64,000 nt of DNA from Prorocentrum cordatum (Eukaryota > Sar > Dinophyceae > Prorocentrales > Prorocentraceae), in assembly GCA_963575745.1 (NCBI GenBank), contig CAUYUJ010015029.1:237001-301000 (forward strand). Direction: 5' to 3'. A program made the translations under genes and the position numbers. The notes beneath the pieces were generated by a model. It was not told the DNA's origin, searched no databases, and saw only the letters and a program-made list of their open reading frames with translations. This document shows positions 22,790 to 33,319 of the stretch, one piece after another (position 1 is the stretch's first letter; each line of letters begins with the position of its first letter).

Positions 22790-23135
22790 TCAAGGATGGA
22801 ATGCGGGTTGTGATCAACATGTTGCCCTCGCCTTAGCACCGCGCACATTCGAATTAAAGAGAAGTTCAACGACGTCGAAGATGGGGAGAGGGTCCTTTCA
22901 AAATGTGGTTCTCGCCTCAGCGCTGCGCGCATTCGTCTTCAAAACCTGCAACAGCTTCAATGATGGAGGGAGTCCTTTTCATTCAACATGTGGTTCTCGC
23001 CTGAGAACCGCACGATGTGGTTTGAAAAACTTGCGACAGCTTCAAGGATGGAGGGCGGGTCCTTTTCAAAAGGTTGCCCCCGCCTCAGCGCCTCGCGCGT
23101 TCGTCGCACTACTTTGCAACAGGTTCAAAGATACG
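22790..23135 (+). repeat. ~83-bp tandem repeat, about four units
   Basis: TGTGGTTCTCGCCTCAGCGC-like boxes begin near 22,820, 22,906, 22,989 and 23,070, each followed by TTCAA-GATGGAG-GGGTCCTTTTCA. Confidence 0.75.
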
Positions 23136-23403
23136 CGGGGTTAAAAACACCAGGGTGATGTCCTGGCACGTTTGCAGGCAGGGCGTTACCGAACGGTTTA
23201 GGATTGCCAAGACGCAACAGTAACGTTGACCCGCGGCGCTAAAGTCCCAGGATCTGTGTTTCCGCACGACTGAGGACTCTCAGACGATATCGTCTTTCAA
23301 TGGGGCACGTCTCGCAATGATAATGAATTCTTGCAGGGGCGTTTGAAGAGGGAACTTGGGGGGAAGATCTATTGCAACATCGTTGACGCGTCTTGGGTTT
23401 CCA

Positions 23404-23461
23404 GTGGTCCCCCTCTTCCTCCTCCTCCTCCTCCTCCTCCTCTTCCTCCTCCTCCTCCTCC

Positions 23462-23490
<29 letters not shown>
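23404..23490 (+). repeat. (CTC)n microsatellite
   Basis: About 28 CTC-type triplets. It produces the poly-Glu run in the minus frame 24,006-23,239. Confidence 0.9.
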
Positions 23491-23492
<2 letters not shown>

Positions 23493-23507
23493 TCACTGAC
23501 ATTTGGT

Positions 23508-23613
23508 TCACCCGAGCGCCCATCCAGTGATCTTCGGCTCGGGCCTGCGCTTGGCGCCCTTGAGCCCCTTCGTGTAGCCCCCGAGACGCATGGGCCCGCG
23601 CTCGAGCTCGGAC
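23508..23613 (-). CDS. Candidate terminal exon, unknown protein
   Basis: The minus strand has a pyrimidine tract (about 23,715-23,650) and an AG/G acceptor (AG at 23,615-23,614). The frame then reads SELERGPMRLGGYTKGLKG, AKRRPEPKITGWALG and TGA at 23,508. Third-position GC is high, as expected for dinoflagellate coding sequence, and the peptide is not repeat-derived. The frame stays open upstream (ALALLSSGSSLAALHPQ), so the exon may be longer. The basic segment with GYTKGLKG is not assigned to a family. The ending could also be a GT donor (GGGTGAACC) instead of a stop. Confidence 0.35.
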
Positions 23614-24119
23614 CTTTGCGGGTGCAGCGCTGCCAGCGAGGAGCCGGAGGACAAGAGCGCCAGGGCCCCGGGGGAGGAGGGGGTGATGGGGGGGGAGAGG
23701 ATCGAGGATCGAGGATCGAGAAATAGTATGTTTGCACATCTTGGCCAACGCTAGACTTCCCGAGACCTCGGGGGAAGCATCTCCCAGTGAACGTACACGA
23801 ACACGCACGAAGAGATCTTGACCCCGACATATCAGACTTCGATGAGCGCAGGGTCTGGGAGCCCTGGCGAGTTCCATGCAACCCTCTTCGAAACCGAGGC
23901 CACCCAGGGTGTCTTGGCAAAGCGCAGCTGGATGTACCTTTTGTTGATGTGTTCCTGCTTCAGATGCCTGAGGGCGCTCCTGGACTTGCAAGTTGGAAAG
24001 CTCCACGGGGACATTTGCTGTGAGGGTTGCGTCTTTTTTGCGTGACTGGCGATCTGCAATGACATAGAAGATCCGAAACGGAGATCGAAACCACTCCCGC
24101 CCGGTCAGGACACCTTAAA

Positions 24120-24440
24120 TCACAATCGATGGAATTCCTGCGAGTCAAGCATAGTTCGGAAGCTGCGGTCATTGATGTTTCCCATCGGTACAGGTTTCGC
24201 GCGGCGGAAGATCATTTGGTACTTTGGGATTGCTTGAATGACACGGCGTCCGTAGAGACATGTGCTCGAAGGCTCCCTCCCAGCAAACTCCACTGCTAGA
24301 ACATGAATCATACCAAACGGCTCATCGGAGGTTGGGGGGGGGCGAATTGGACGGAGTCTCCCATCTGGGACGTCGGTTTCGGCTTCGATGCAGGCCGGCA
24401 TGGAGAGGCTGCGCGAGTTCCTGCCCTCACCAGGCCCAGG
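24120..24440 (-). CDS. Weak coding candidate, unknown protein
   Basis: The minus frame reads PFGMIHVLAVEFAG, then CLYGRRVIQAIPKYQMIF and RAKPVPMGNINDRSF before a stop at 24,120. Composition is balanced and not repeat-like, unlike the upstream part of the same frame, which is made by the 11-bp minisatellite. No family recognised and no firm exon boundaries. Confidence 0.25.
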   Translation of the reverse strand, partial: PGPGEGRNSRSLSMPACIEAETDVPDGRLRPIRPPPTSDEPFGMIHVLAVEFAGREPSSTCLYGRRVIQAIPKYQMIFRRAKPVPMGNINDRSFRTMLDSQEFHRL

Positions 24441-24479
24441 GGGAGACACGTTGTCCCCGCACCCCCAGGCGTCCAGAGC

Positions 24480-24715
24480 GTGCGCGTGGGTTGTCCCGCG
24501 GTTGTCCTGTGGTTGTCCCGTGGTTGTTCTGTGGTTGTCCTGTGTTGTTGTTCGCGGTTGTCTCGTGGTTGTCCCGTGGCTGCCCCGTGGTTGTCTGTCC
24601 CGTGGTTGTCCTGCGATTGTCCCATGGTTGTCCCGCGGTTGCCCGCGGTTGTCCCGCAATTGCCCCGTGGTTGTCCCGCGATTGTCCCGTGGTTATCCCG
24701 CAGTCGCCCCGTTTA
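24480..24715 (+). repeat. 11-bp minisatellite GTGGTTGTCCC
   Basis: About twenty units with small changes. The period is not a multiple of 3, so the similar Asp-Asn-His-Gly-rich peptide appears in all three minus frames. Confidence 0.9.
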
Positions 24716-24719
24716 TAGA

Positions 24720-25020
24720 TGCGCCACGGCACCTCGAGGCACAAAGTGGAACGTCCCCAAGTCTCACGGACGCGCGAACATATGCGTATCCGCGTCAACG
24801 CGGTCTGGATTTTGGGGGGCAAACCCGAGGATACGCGACCGCACAGATGCATTCCGCGCGGGGCCACCGCGGAAAGATGCCCCGTACGCGGTTGCGGCCC
24901 AAGCGCCCAGCCCGTCGAGTTCTCCGTGTTGAAACTTGAAAATGTTCTGAGGGGGCCCCGATCCCGATTTCCGGAAATATTGGGGCGCTCCCTCGTACTG
25001 ATGGGAGTTCCTGGCTCGCT
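24720..25020. other. No recognisable gene
   Basis: Unique-looking sequence between two repeat arrays. Short frames on both strands are without motif. Confidence 0.4.
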
Positions 25021-25600
25021 GGTTCCAAAAGCAAGAGGGCCCAAACACAGTCGAAGAGGGCCCCCCGAAAAATCCAAGAGCGACTAAGAGGCCTCCGAGA
25101 TGGCCCCAGAGCTTCACAAGACGCCCAAGATGGCCTCAAGACAGCCCAAGAGAACCCCAAGACGCCCCAAGACGGCTCCATACAACAGAACAACAATCGC
25201 CGAGAGGGTCCGAAGAGGCGAACACCATTGATGTTCCATGACTTTTGAATGGTTTCAGCTTCTCGTCTCCAAAGGCTTTTAACAGTCCCAGACGGACCAA
25301 GAGGCGCCGAGAACGCCCCAGGACGCAAAGAAGGCCGCTAAGAAGGCCCCGACACGGCCCAAGAGGTCGCCAACATGGCCAAAGAGGCACCGAAGACGGC
25401 CTTCGAGAACCTCAAGAGGGCCCCAAGAGGAGGAATTAGAAGTTACATGAAAAGCCTTCCGCCCAAGTGACCTCCGAGATCGCCGAGAACCCGCCAGAGA
25501 GCAAGGAGGCCCCAAGGTGCCTCCAAGAGGTCCCAAGGCACTCCCAAAACCGCCTCTAACAGGGCTTCCGAGAGGCGTCCCAAAAGAAACCCACAAGCAT
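25020..25600. repeat. GGCCCCAAGAGG-family repeat, fourth copy
   Basis: Degenerate CCCCAAGAGG/CCCAAGACGG units interrupted near 25,205-25,270 by a less repetitive spacer. Confidence 0.7.
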
Positions 25601-26150
25601 CCAACATACATCTGACGTACACCGATCGGTGGCGAGATGTACGCGCGTACGTGTAAATATATACATGGATCGATCGGTAGATACACCGACAGATAGATTC
25701 GCCACCGTGCCTGCACAGAGTGGGCGCGTAAGAACCTGGGCCGGCACGGGAACGGAAACAGCGCTTCAGGAGCTTGCCCGAAAGAGGATCATGGCACCGT
25801 TCGCTCGACTCGTGGCTTTATCAACTGTTTCACGTCTTCGTCCGCTCTTTGGAGCTTTGGTGTGAAGAGCCTTTTCCCAAAGTTCCGTGTTTGTGGTTTT
25901 CGTTTTGAATAAAGCGCTGCTCGCGCGTCTTCTCCTCCTCCCAGCTCCCTCCTCCTGCTTTCTCTTGTCGCCATCCCCCGGTTTGCCTCCTCCTCTTCTT
26001 CCTACTTCTCCTCTTTTCTCCTGCCTGCTACCTGTCTTGCACCTGCCTGCTAATCTGCCTGTTACCTCGCAGTCCTTTCATGGGGGGTTACGATCTGAAA
26101 ATGGCTGCCCACTCACTGCCGAAAGCTGCGGGAGTGCAAGGGACAGCATA
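25600..26150. other. No recognisable gene
   Basis: Contains a CTCCTCC-rich stretch near 25,930-26,030. Nothing coding is identified. Confidence 0.4.
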
Positions 26151-26159
26151 GCGGGGCAT

Positions 26160-27490
26160 TGCCAGATTCAGACTGGACCTCGGGGGGGGCATACAGGGGC
26201 GCTTCCCATATTCAGACTAGACCTCGCCATCCCTGGGGGGCTGCGATGTGCGAAATCGTCGCCACTTTCGAAGGCTGCCACGTGGGGCAGTATAGTGGGG
26301 CCCCACCCGGATTCAGGTAAGACCTCGCCGTCCCTGGGGATACGGGGATCGATCTGCGAAGCTCTCGCCACTTTCGAGAGCTGCAAGGGGGGGGGAGGGG
26401 GGGGGGAGCAGCATAGTGGGGCCCTACCCAAATTCAGACTGGACCTCGCCATCCCTGGGAGGCGGCGATCTGGCAAACTGTCGCCACGTTCGCTGGCTGC
26501 TGGGGGACGGCAGCACAGTGAGGACCTGCCTGTTTCAGACTACACCTCGCCATTCCTGGGGGGCTGCGATCTGGGAAGCTGTCGCCACATTCGCGGGCTG
26601 CTGGGGGGGCATCATAGTGGGGAATCCTACCCAGATTCAGACTGGACCTCACCATCCCTGGGGGGCGGCGATCTTGCAACCTGTCGCCAGTTACGAGGGC
26701 TTCTGGGGGGGCCAGCATAGTGGGGAGCCCTACCTTGATTCTGACTAGACCTTGCAAGACTTGGGGGCCATTGGAGCCGCGAAACTGTCACATCCTTCGG
26801 GGTCTGCTGGGGGGGGCAGCATAGTGGGGAATCCTACCCAGATTCAGACTAGACCTCGCCATTCCTGGGGGGCGGCGATCATGCAAACTGCCGCCACTTT
26901 CGAAGGATGCTGGAGAGGCCACCGTAGCGAAGCCGTACTAAGATTCAGAACGGACCTCGTCATCCCTGGAGGGCTGGGAGCTGCGAAACTGTCGCATCCT
27001 TCGAGGGCTGCTGAGTGGGCCAGCGTAGTGGGGCCCTACCCCAAACCAGACCAGGCCTTGCAATCCCAGGGGGGATGCGATCTGCGAACATGTCGCCACT
27101 GTCGAAAGTTGCGGGGGGGGGGCAGCATGGCGGGGCCCTGCCAGATTCAGACTGGACCTCGCCATCCCTGGCGGGCGGCGGTTTGCGAAACTGTCGCCAC
27201 TTTCGCGGGCTGCTGGGGGCCCGGCTTGTTGCGGCACTGCGCGGATCAGAGCGGGACCTCGCCATCCCTGGAGGGCTGCGATCTGCGAAACGGTCGCCAC
27301 ATTCGAAAGCTGCTGGGGACTCCGGCGGAGTGATGTAATACGCAGGTTCTGATTCGGCCTCGCCATCCCGTGGGCGGGGGGCTGCGATGCGAAACCGTCG
27401 CCACGTTCGAAGGCTGCTGGGGGCCAAGCATCGTGGGGGTCTTTCGCAGATCCAGATCAGACCTCTCCATCTCTGGGGGGCGGTCGAACT
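26160..27490 (+). repeat. ~101-bp tandem array, about thirteen units
   Basis: GACCTCGCCATCCCTGGGG recurs at 26,221, 26,322, 26,443, 26,544, 26,646, 26,749, 26,853, 26,954, 27,055, 27,156, 27,256, 27,357 and 27,461. Spacing is 100-104 bp except one of 121. Each unit also has CTGTCGCCAC-TTCG-GGCTGCTGGGGGG, and a G run varies in length. Confidence 0.9.
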
Positions 27491-27514
27491 GAGAAGCTGT
27501 CGCCACCGCCGAAC

Positions 27515-28090
27515 CCCCGCTCAGTGGCGCAGTCCGCATGCGGTTCCCCCGCCCAGTACAGCGTTTCCTGGCCCCAAAAGGAGCTCGACCGAATGTCCCA
27601 GCGGCGCAGTCCGCATACGGCTCCCCCGCCCAGTACAGCGTTTCCTGGCCCCAGGAGGAGCTCGACCGAAGGTCCCCGTGGCGCAGCCAGCATGCGGTTC
27701 TCCCACCCAGTACAGCGTTTCGTGGCCTAGAGGGAGCTTCACCGAAGGTTCCAGTGGCGCAGTCCGCATGCGGTTCCCCTGCCGAGTACAGCGTTTCGTG
27801 GCCCCATAGGGAGCTCCACCGAAGGTCCCAATGCCGCAGTCCGCATGCGGTTCCTCCACCCGCTACAGCGCTTCGTGGCCCCATAGAGGCTCCACCGAAG
27901 GTCCCAGTGGCGCAATTCGCATGCCTTTTCCCGCCAAATACCGCGTCTCGTGGCCCAAGAGGGAGCACCACCGAAGGTCCCAGTGGCGCAGTCCGCATGC
28001 GGTTCCCCCACCCACCACAGCTTTCGTGGCCCCAGGGGGAGCTCCACCGAAGGTCCCAGTGTCGCAGTTCGCATGCAGACGATGCCCACA
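27515..28090 (-). repeat. 76-77-bp tandem array (short form of the ~89-bp family, inverted)
   Basis: GGCGCAGTCCGCATGCGG starts units at 27,527, 27,604, 27,681, 27,757, 27,834, 27,910, 27,986 and 28,062. Read on the minus strand the unit matches the ~89-bp family (GGTGGAGCTCCCTATGGGGC ... GCATGCGG) with about 12 bp missing. It abuts the 101-bp array directly. Confidence 0.88.
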
Positions 28091-28094
28091 ACTA

Positions 28095-28620
28095 AGGTGC
28101 TCACTACTGCATATGGTTGAGTTCTTCGCCAGGCTATTTGTTTGGGGTAGTGCTAGCGTGTTTGGCGTTTGTCTTGACGCACGCGAGCGCGGTGTGCAGC
28201 CCATGAGCGTTGCGAAAACAACTCTCGCAGTTGTAAGCCGCATGCCCTTTGGATGATTTGTGCCTCGGATCTTTCCGTCCCCTCAGAATGGTATGTGGTT
28301 GTGCGTCGCGCTTCTAGAACCCATCCGCGGGGTGTAAATTGTACGCGTCCATGCCGCTGAATGCTTCTTCGGTGGGTATATCATGGCTGGTGACGCTGCG
28401 ATAGTTTTCATTGTCAGGGCGGTGGTGATGTATCCATCAGTCTAGGCGGAGCTGGCGTCGGACGGTTGTGAAGATGAAGAGGCATGTTAGAGCGATTGGA
28501 TGCCGGAAACCACCTGATATCTTGGATTGCGCGGGTCGGCGCTCACGTCCGCGGCAAACTGGGCATCGCGATCGAGGTCGGTAGACAACCCGGATCGGCT
28601 TCGTGCCACCGTTTCTCGCT
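28095..28620. other. No recognisable gene
   Basis: Non-repetitive flank. A plus-strand frame from 28,484 runs into the next entry in a different phase. No motif. Confidence 0.35.
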
Positions 28621-28621
28621 G

Positions 28622-29156
28622 AGCTCGGGGCGCGGTTTCAGAAAGCCGCAACGACCCGCTGCCTGTTTCGGCGCTGGCGCCGAGTTCAGGCGACGGCCAC
28701 CTCCTCCCGCGCCCCCCCCCTCCTCGAAGTCCTCCTCGAGGAGGCGTCGAACGGGGCCATCCGTGCAGAGCATGCGGGCACGGACGGAGGCGGACGAAGA
28801 CAGACCAGGAGCAGCAGCAGCAGCAGGCGCAGGGGGAAGAGCATGGAAAGCAGGGCCAGGACAACGACGACCGCGTCGATGGGAACAGGGAGAACAACGG
28901 GAACGAGATGGAAGAGGAGGAGCAGCAGCAGCAGGACCAGCAGAAAGAGGCGTTGCGATACGACTCAGCCGCGTCGCGCCGCACCACAGAGAGCGCAGAG
29001 GAGATCCATATCCGCCCGGTGCCCTACTACATACTGGCGCAGGCGGCGGTAGTTACAGAGGTGCCGACGAGCACCAGCCTAAGTCTGACAATCAACGACA
29101 GGTACACGACGTGTCCCGCTGCGAAAGGCCGCATCGTTGAAGACAGGTCGAATTGA
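28622..29156 (+). CDS. Candidate coding segment: CxxC, Gln-rich, unknown protein
   Basis: One plus-strand frame is open from a TGA at 28,619-28,621 to a TGA at 29,154-29,156. It reads RGHPCRACGHGRRR (a CxxC pair), a Gln/Glu-rich low-complexity stretch (about 28,800-28,960), then a balanced segment with EEIHIRPVPYYILAQAAVV and SLSLTINDRYTTCPAAKGR. The C-terminal 60 residues look truly coding in composition and are not made by a repeat. The upstream stop, together with a C9 run near 28,715, suggests either an exon start or an indel linking to the other open frame. No family is recognised. Confidence 0.4.
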
Positions 29157-29159
29157 TTA

Positions 29160-29730
29160 AGAAGCCAACGAACGAAGGCCAATGCCTTCGGGGAAAACCG
29201 TGCCATGGACGCAATTCCTGCCCACGCGCGACACGATCCCGCTCTTTGAACGGTTACGGGCTCGAATGGCGAGGAGGAAGAAGACACGATGAGACCGAGG
29301 AGAAAGAGCACGGATATGAAGGCTATGGTAAATGGAGATGGTTGCTTGAGCCAGTATGGCCAACGACTGCGGAACATGACGATGAGAAGGAGAAGTAAGA
29401 TAAGTGCCAACCAAACACAGGAGAAATAGGAGACGGCAAGGGGATGACGAGAAAATGAAGGGAGGAGCTAATTATTCAATGGAAAAGACTTGGGCTCAAA
29501 GAGTATCGCATGCTCTAATAGCTCTGGACTCTGCATCGGGATGGGCCAGCATACATGCCGTCGGGCTCCACCCTGGCCGCTGGCCGCTCTGAAAGAAACG
29601 GCCACGCCACTGGAGATTTGACAGCGCTGCGTGCATTTGTTCGGTACGCTGTTGCGGCATCGACTTCTTCTACGTTTCGGCACATGTGCGTAGATATACC
29701 TAGACTTATACAAACACACACACACGCACA
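29160..29730. other. No recognisable gene
   Basis: A minus frame (29,410-29,027) begins with a hydrophobic stretch, but it overlaps the better plus-strand candidate and starts with TTG. Confidence 0.35.
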
Positions 29731-29734
29731 GTAA

Positions 29735-29850
29735 TATCCACATATATATATATATGTATATATAGATATACATATGTAATTATATATAAAAATATATTAT
29801 AAATACTTATGTATAGATATCCACATATGTATATATATATATATATATAT
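29735..29850. repeat. (AT)n / TATATG microsatellite
   Basis: Alternating AT-rich tract, unusual in this GC-rich window. Confidence 0.9.
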
Positions 29851-29854
29851 GTAC

Positions 29855-30880
29855 GGCCCTCCTCCTCCTCGTCGCCGTCGACGCCCTCCTCGTTCACTTC
29901 ATCCCAATCCTCATGCACCTTCTACCTTGGCTGGTATCTCCGTCCCATCCCCACCTCCCGCCTGGTTCAAAAAAACAAATGGCGACGCAGAGGAGGGCCA
30001 CCCCAAAACAACCGCAAAGCTCGACGCCCCTGGGGGGGGCGCGGCTTCTGGGTGCCATCGCAGCGCTTCAGAGACGGCGCAAAACGAGGACAGCATCGGG
30101 AGCCTAAAAAAGCGGGCACCATTGAGAGAAAGCGGATCTGGAGAAAGTATCAGGGCCCGCGCCAGTTCTGAAAGATTTCTGGAACACTCGGGGAGCTTTC
30201 CCAAACGCTCTGGAACGATACATAGTGGTACATGTACCTGTATGTACACGTATCTACACGTCGATTTGTATTCCATATCAATCCTGGGCCTGCCTGGACT
30301 TTTTCTGCCTCTCCGAGGCCCTGGAGAAGGCGCCCACATGCACTCGTGATGACCGTACTCCTGAACTGTTGAGCCTCGCGCCTCGCCCTCTTGAGACGCC
30401 TCGGCCTCGCGCTTCGGCCTCGCCCTCCGGGGAGATGCAATGAGTTCGCGCGTTGGTTGTTGGAACCTGCGAGGGCCTATTCTTCGAATCGGAACGTCAG
30501 TCAGACATCTTCCACTCGTAGCCCTGGTGCAACGTCAACTCGAATCGATACGGATCCAGGTTCGCCAGGGCATACTAAGGTCCAGGCTAGAAGATACGTC
30601 ATGGCCTTTGGCGTCGCTTCGACAAATACGATGCCATGCGGAGGGGAGATATCCAAGCTCAGGAGAACATAGGCTCGCGGTTGCTTCGTGAGCCAACATC
30701 GCGCGATCCTCGGAAGGTGTTCTAGACTTTCGGGAGCCTGTCAGAAACATGTGGGGCCTGATGGCAAGAGAGAAGCTCGCGCCGCCGATGACATACTTGT
30801 GCACACACTAACCTCTCCGCCATTGCAAACATTCGGTGAAGTTGTTGTGGCGCCCTGTCGACAAATTTGGAGAATGGCGG
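29855..30880. other. No recognisable gene
   Basis: Overlapping frames on both strands without motif. VGCWNLRGP at about 30,450 resembles the start of a LINE endonuclease, but nothing supportive follows. Confidence 0.35.
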
Positions 30881-30884
30881 CGAA

Positions 30885-31180
30885 ACGCCTGGCCGGTAGG
30901 TCGACATGTCGGTGCGCAGGTGTGGCCCTGTATGTGGGGATGGGTAGGTCGGCGCACGGGTGTGGGCAGGTACGTCGTTGGTTGAGTTGGGGCAGTGTGC
31001 TTTGCACGAAGAACGGCGTGCCGATGCGCGTAGGTGCGCAGTCGTAGCAGGTCGGTCTGAGGATGAGCAGGCGGGCGCGAAGGTAGACATTTGGGTATGC
31101 GTGTATGCGCGCACGACATGACGCACATGCATTGGGGTATGTTTCTGGCGTTAAGTCGGGCACGTCCCTCTACATGAGGA
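30885..31180. repeat. GGTAGGTCGGCGCACG-type degenerate repeat
   Basis: Spaced copies of GGTAGGTCG and TGCGCAGGTGTG-like boxes; minus frames are His/Thr/Pro-rich through the repeat. Confidence 0.5.
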
Positions 31181-31204
31181 GTATTCAAACGTAGTCAAAA
31201 ATCG

Positions 31205-31284
31205 CCGGGGGACTTTTGTTGAGTTGTTTTTGACCATGTTGGAGTATGTTTTGTATACGTTTTATTTTTCGTCGTAAGTCCCCC
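31205..31284. repeat. Inverted GGGGGACTT / AAGTCCCCC pair
   Basis: 9-bp arms about 60 bp apart, followed at once by a second small hairpin (TCCCCCTGAAGGGGGA). It sits just before the GC-rich coding remnants. Confidence 0.5.
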
Positions 31285-31334
31285 TGAAGGGGGAGACGCC
31301 CGACTAAAATCTGGCGCTGGGGGTCCGTACCCAT

Positions 31335-33316
31335 TTGGGGTCAAACTGTGGGCTCGAGCGTCAGGCCCGACGGCCAGCACGAGCAGCTCAGCGCGCGCGC
31401 GGGGGCCGCGCGCGGTGGTGCGGTAGTGAGCGGGCTGGCATGCAGCAGGGCAGCCATGCCTTCGCGCTACCGGGCGGGCAGACGTGGCTGGCATCCCCAG
31501 TGCCCTGCACTCCCGCGGGCTGGGGGCGGAGCCTCCACGCTACCCCAGTCGCGCCCAGAGCGCATGTGGGTGTGCCCTTGGCACCCGGCTGCTGGGCCGC
31601 GCCCGCAGGGGAGGGACCCAGAGACGCCGCAGGCGGCTGCACCGAGGGAGGCGTAGAGTTCCTCGGCAACGCCGATGCGGACTCTGGCAGGGGAGCAGAA
31701 ACCGTCAGCGGCCCCTGGCTGGAGGGCTGCCCCGCTCCCTGCGAAGGCCCGAACAGGCTCGAGGCCAGCTCCCGCGGAGGGAGCGCCGGCGACGACGCCG
31801 AAGGCGGCAACGCTGCGCCCAGCCAAGCAGACCCCCCCGAAAGGAGGGGGAGACGCGCCCCCTGGGAAAGGCCGCGCCGAGGCGCCCGAGCGCGCCCGCA
31901 GCCCGCCGGCTGGCAAGGGGCCCGCGGCGACGGCTACCATGGGCGCCGCTCGCGCCGGCGCAGCGCGGGCCTGAGCAGCCCCAGCGCCCTGGCCGGCGCA
32001 GGGAGCGCAGCCCCAGCGGGCGGGCATTCCGCCGCCGCCGCATCCGCTGGAGCAGTCCCCACGCGCGGCCGCTCCCGAGCTCTTCGGGGGAGGGCGGGCG
32101 CACCGAAGCCCGCCAAGGCGGCGGCCGCGGCGGCCGAGCGCGGCAGGCAGCGCCGCGCGAGCGTGCCCCCCGGCCGGGCCGGCGCCCCCGCAGCAGCGGC
32201 AGCAGCAGCGCACGGGGGCACGCACGCACGAACGGCGCCGCGGGCGGAAGCTCCCACGCTTCTCGCTGGGCCGGCCGCGCCGGGGGCGGCGGCGGCGGCG
32301 GCGGAACCGCAGCGCCGAGAGTGCCAGTGGCTCCGAGAGCGACTCCGGCAGCTCCCCAGCGTCGGCGGCGAGGCCTCCGACGGCAGTTCCGCCAGCGGCG
32401 GCAACGCCCGGAGCAGCAGGGGCTCCGACAGCAGCTTCGCCTAGGCGACAGCGCCAGGAGATGGTCGGCCGACGGCAGCACGCCGGCGGCGGCAGCGCCT
32501 GGAGCATGCAGGAGCGACGGCTGCAACGCAGGAGGAGGCAGCGCCGGGAGCAGGGCCCGGCGGCGGCGGCGCGGCCGCCGCGGCAGACGGCCGCAGGTCA
32601 GCGCGTCACGCGCGAGGGGCGCGCGGGGCCTGCAGGCGGCGCTACCCGCAGAGGCGGTGGCGGCGACGCTCAGGGCGAGCGGCTAGGGCTTCGTAGCCGA
32701 GAAGGTCGCGGCGGGGGTGCGGTGGTCGCCGGCCTCCTCCGACGGGAAAGGCCACTGGCGCTTCTGCATGCTGGACGCTGGCGAGACCCCATCGAGCGCG
32801 AGTACGACGGGCTCGACTGGGCGCGGCTCGAAGGCCAGCCAGACTGGGCTGGCGCGCCGGGCACCCCGGCCCCGGCGACCCCACATGGCGGGTCTGCTGG
32901 GCCGGACTGCCAGGGACAGGCGGAGGGCGCGCGCCCGCGGTCGCCGCAGTCGCGACCCCGCTGCAGGCGCGGGAGCCGGGTGGCCTCTGCAGCTCTGGGC
33001 CGACTTGGCGGCTGAAGAGGCCGCCAGGCTCACCACCCTGCAGGCAGCCGCCGCGCCCGCCGAGGCCGCTCCGGGCGCCGCGACGGCCGCGCGCGTGGCG
33101 GCGCCGTCCCACGCCGCGGAGGCGGCTCAGGCGGTGGCCGCGGCCGCGGCCGGCTAGGCGACCGTCCGGGTCGCCGCGCGCCACCTCGGCGAGCCCGAGG
33201 GCCAGCGCCTGCCCGCGGCTCGCGGCCGGGTGGCGCGGCAGCTGGCGCGCCTGACAGCGCCGCAGCTCCTCGAGCTCGCCGAGGTGCTGGGCGCCGCAGG
33301 CTGGCCGCGCGGGTGA
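31335..33316 (+). pseudogene. GC-rich Ala/Arg/Gly-rich coding remnant, probably element-derived
   Basis: The plus frame 31,335-32,444 (369 codons) is Ala/Gly/Ser-rich and ends GSDSSFA-stop. The clearest coding signal is at 32,990-33,316: LQLWADLAAEEAARLTTLQ, an Ala-rich helix-like stretch, an in-frame TAG at 33,155, then ATVRVAARHLGEPEGQRLP and ARLTAPQLLELAEVLGAAG to a TGA at 33,314. Upstream of about 32,985 the matching text (AVAAVATPLQAREP) is in another frame. GC is so high that long frames are open on both strands, so length is no evidence; the regular amphipathic C-terminal part is. I recall similar Ala-rich tails in dinoflagellate multicopy proteins, but cannot name the family. Confidence 0.4.
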
Positions 33317-33319
33317 GCG

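Noticed and set aside
23239-24006. 255-codon ORF with poly-Glu
   Set aside because: The poly-Glu is a CTC microsatellite, and a different frame over 23,508-23,613 has the better exon signals.
26160-27490. CRISPR-like array
   Set aside because: The whole ~101-bp unit is repeated, with no unique spacers, and the genome is eukaryotic.
29335-29365. Second possible spliced-leader relic (minus strand)
   Set aside because: Only about 16 of 21 positions match; a match of that quality is expected by chance at appreciable rate in a window this size.
30435-30700. LINE endonuclease start (WNLRGP)
   Set aside because: Only the first few residues fit; no GDFN, no SDH-like motif and no RT follows.
31467-32526. 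Minus-strand ORFs of 346 and 273 codons
   Set aside because: Very high GC removes stops in all frames; the plus strand carries the clearer coding signal further down.
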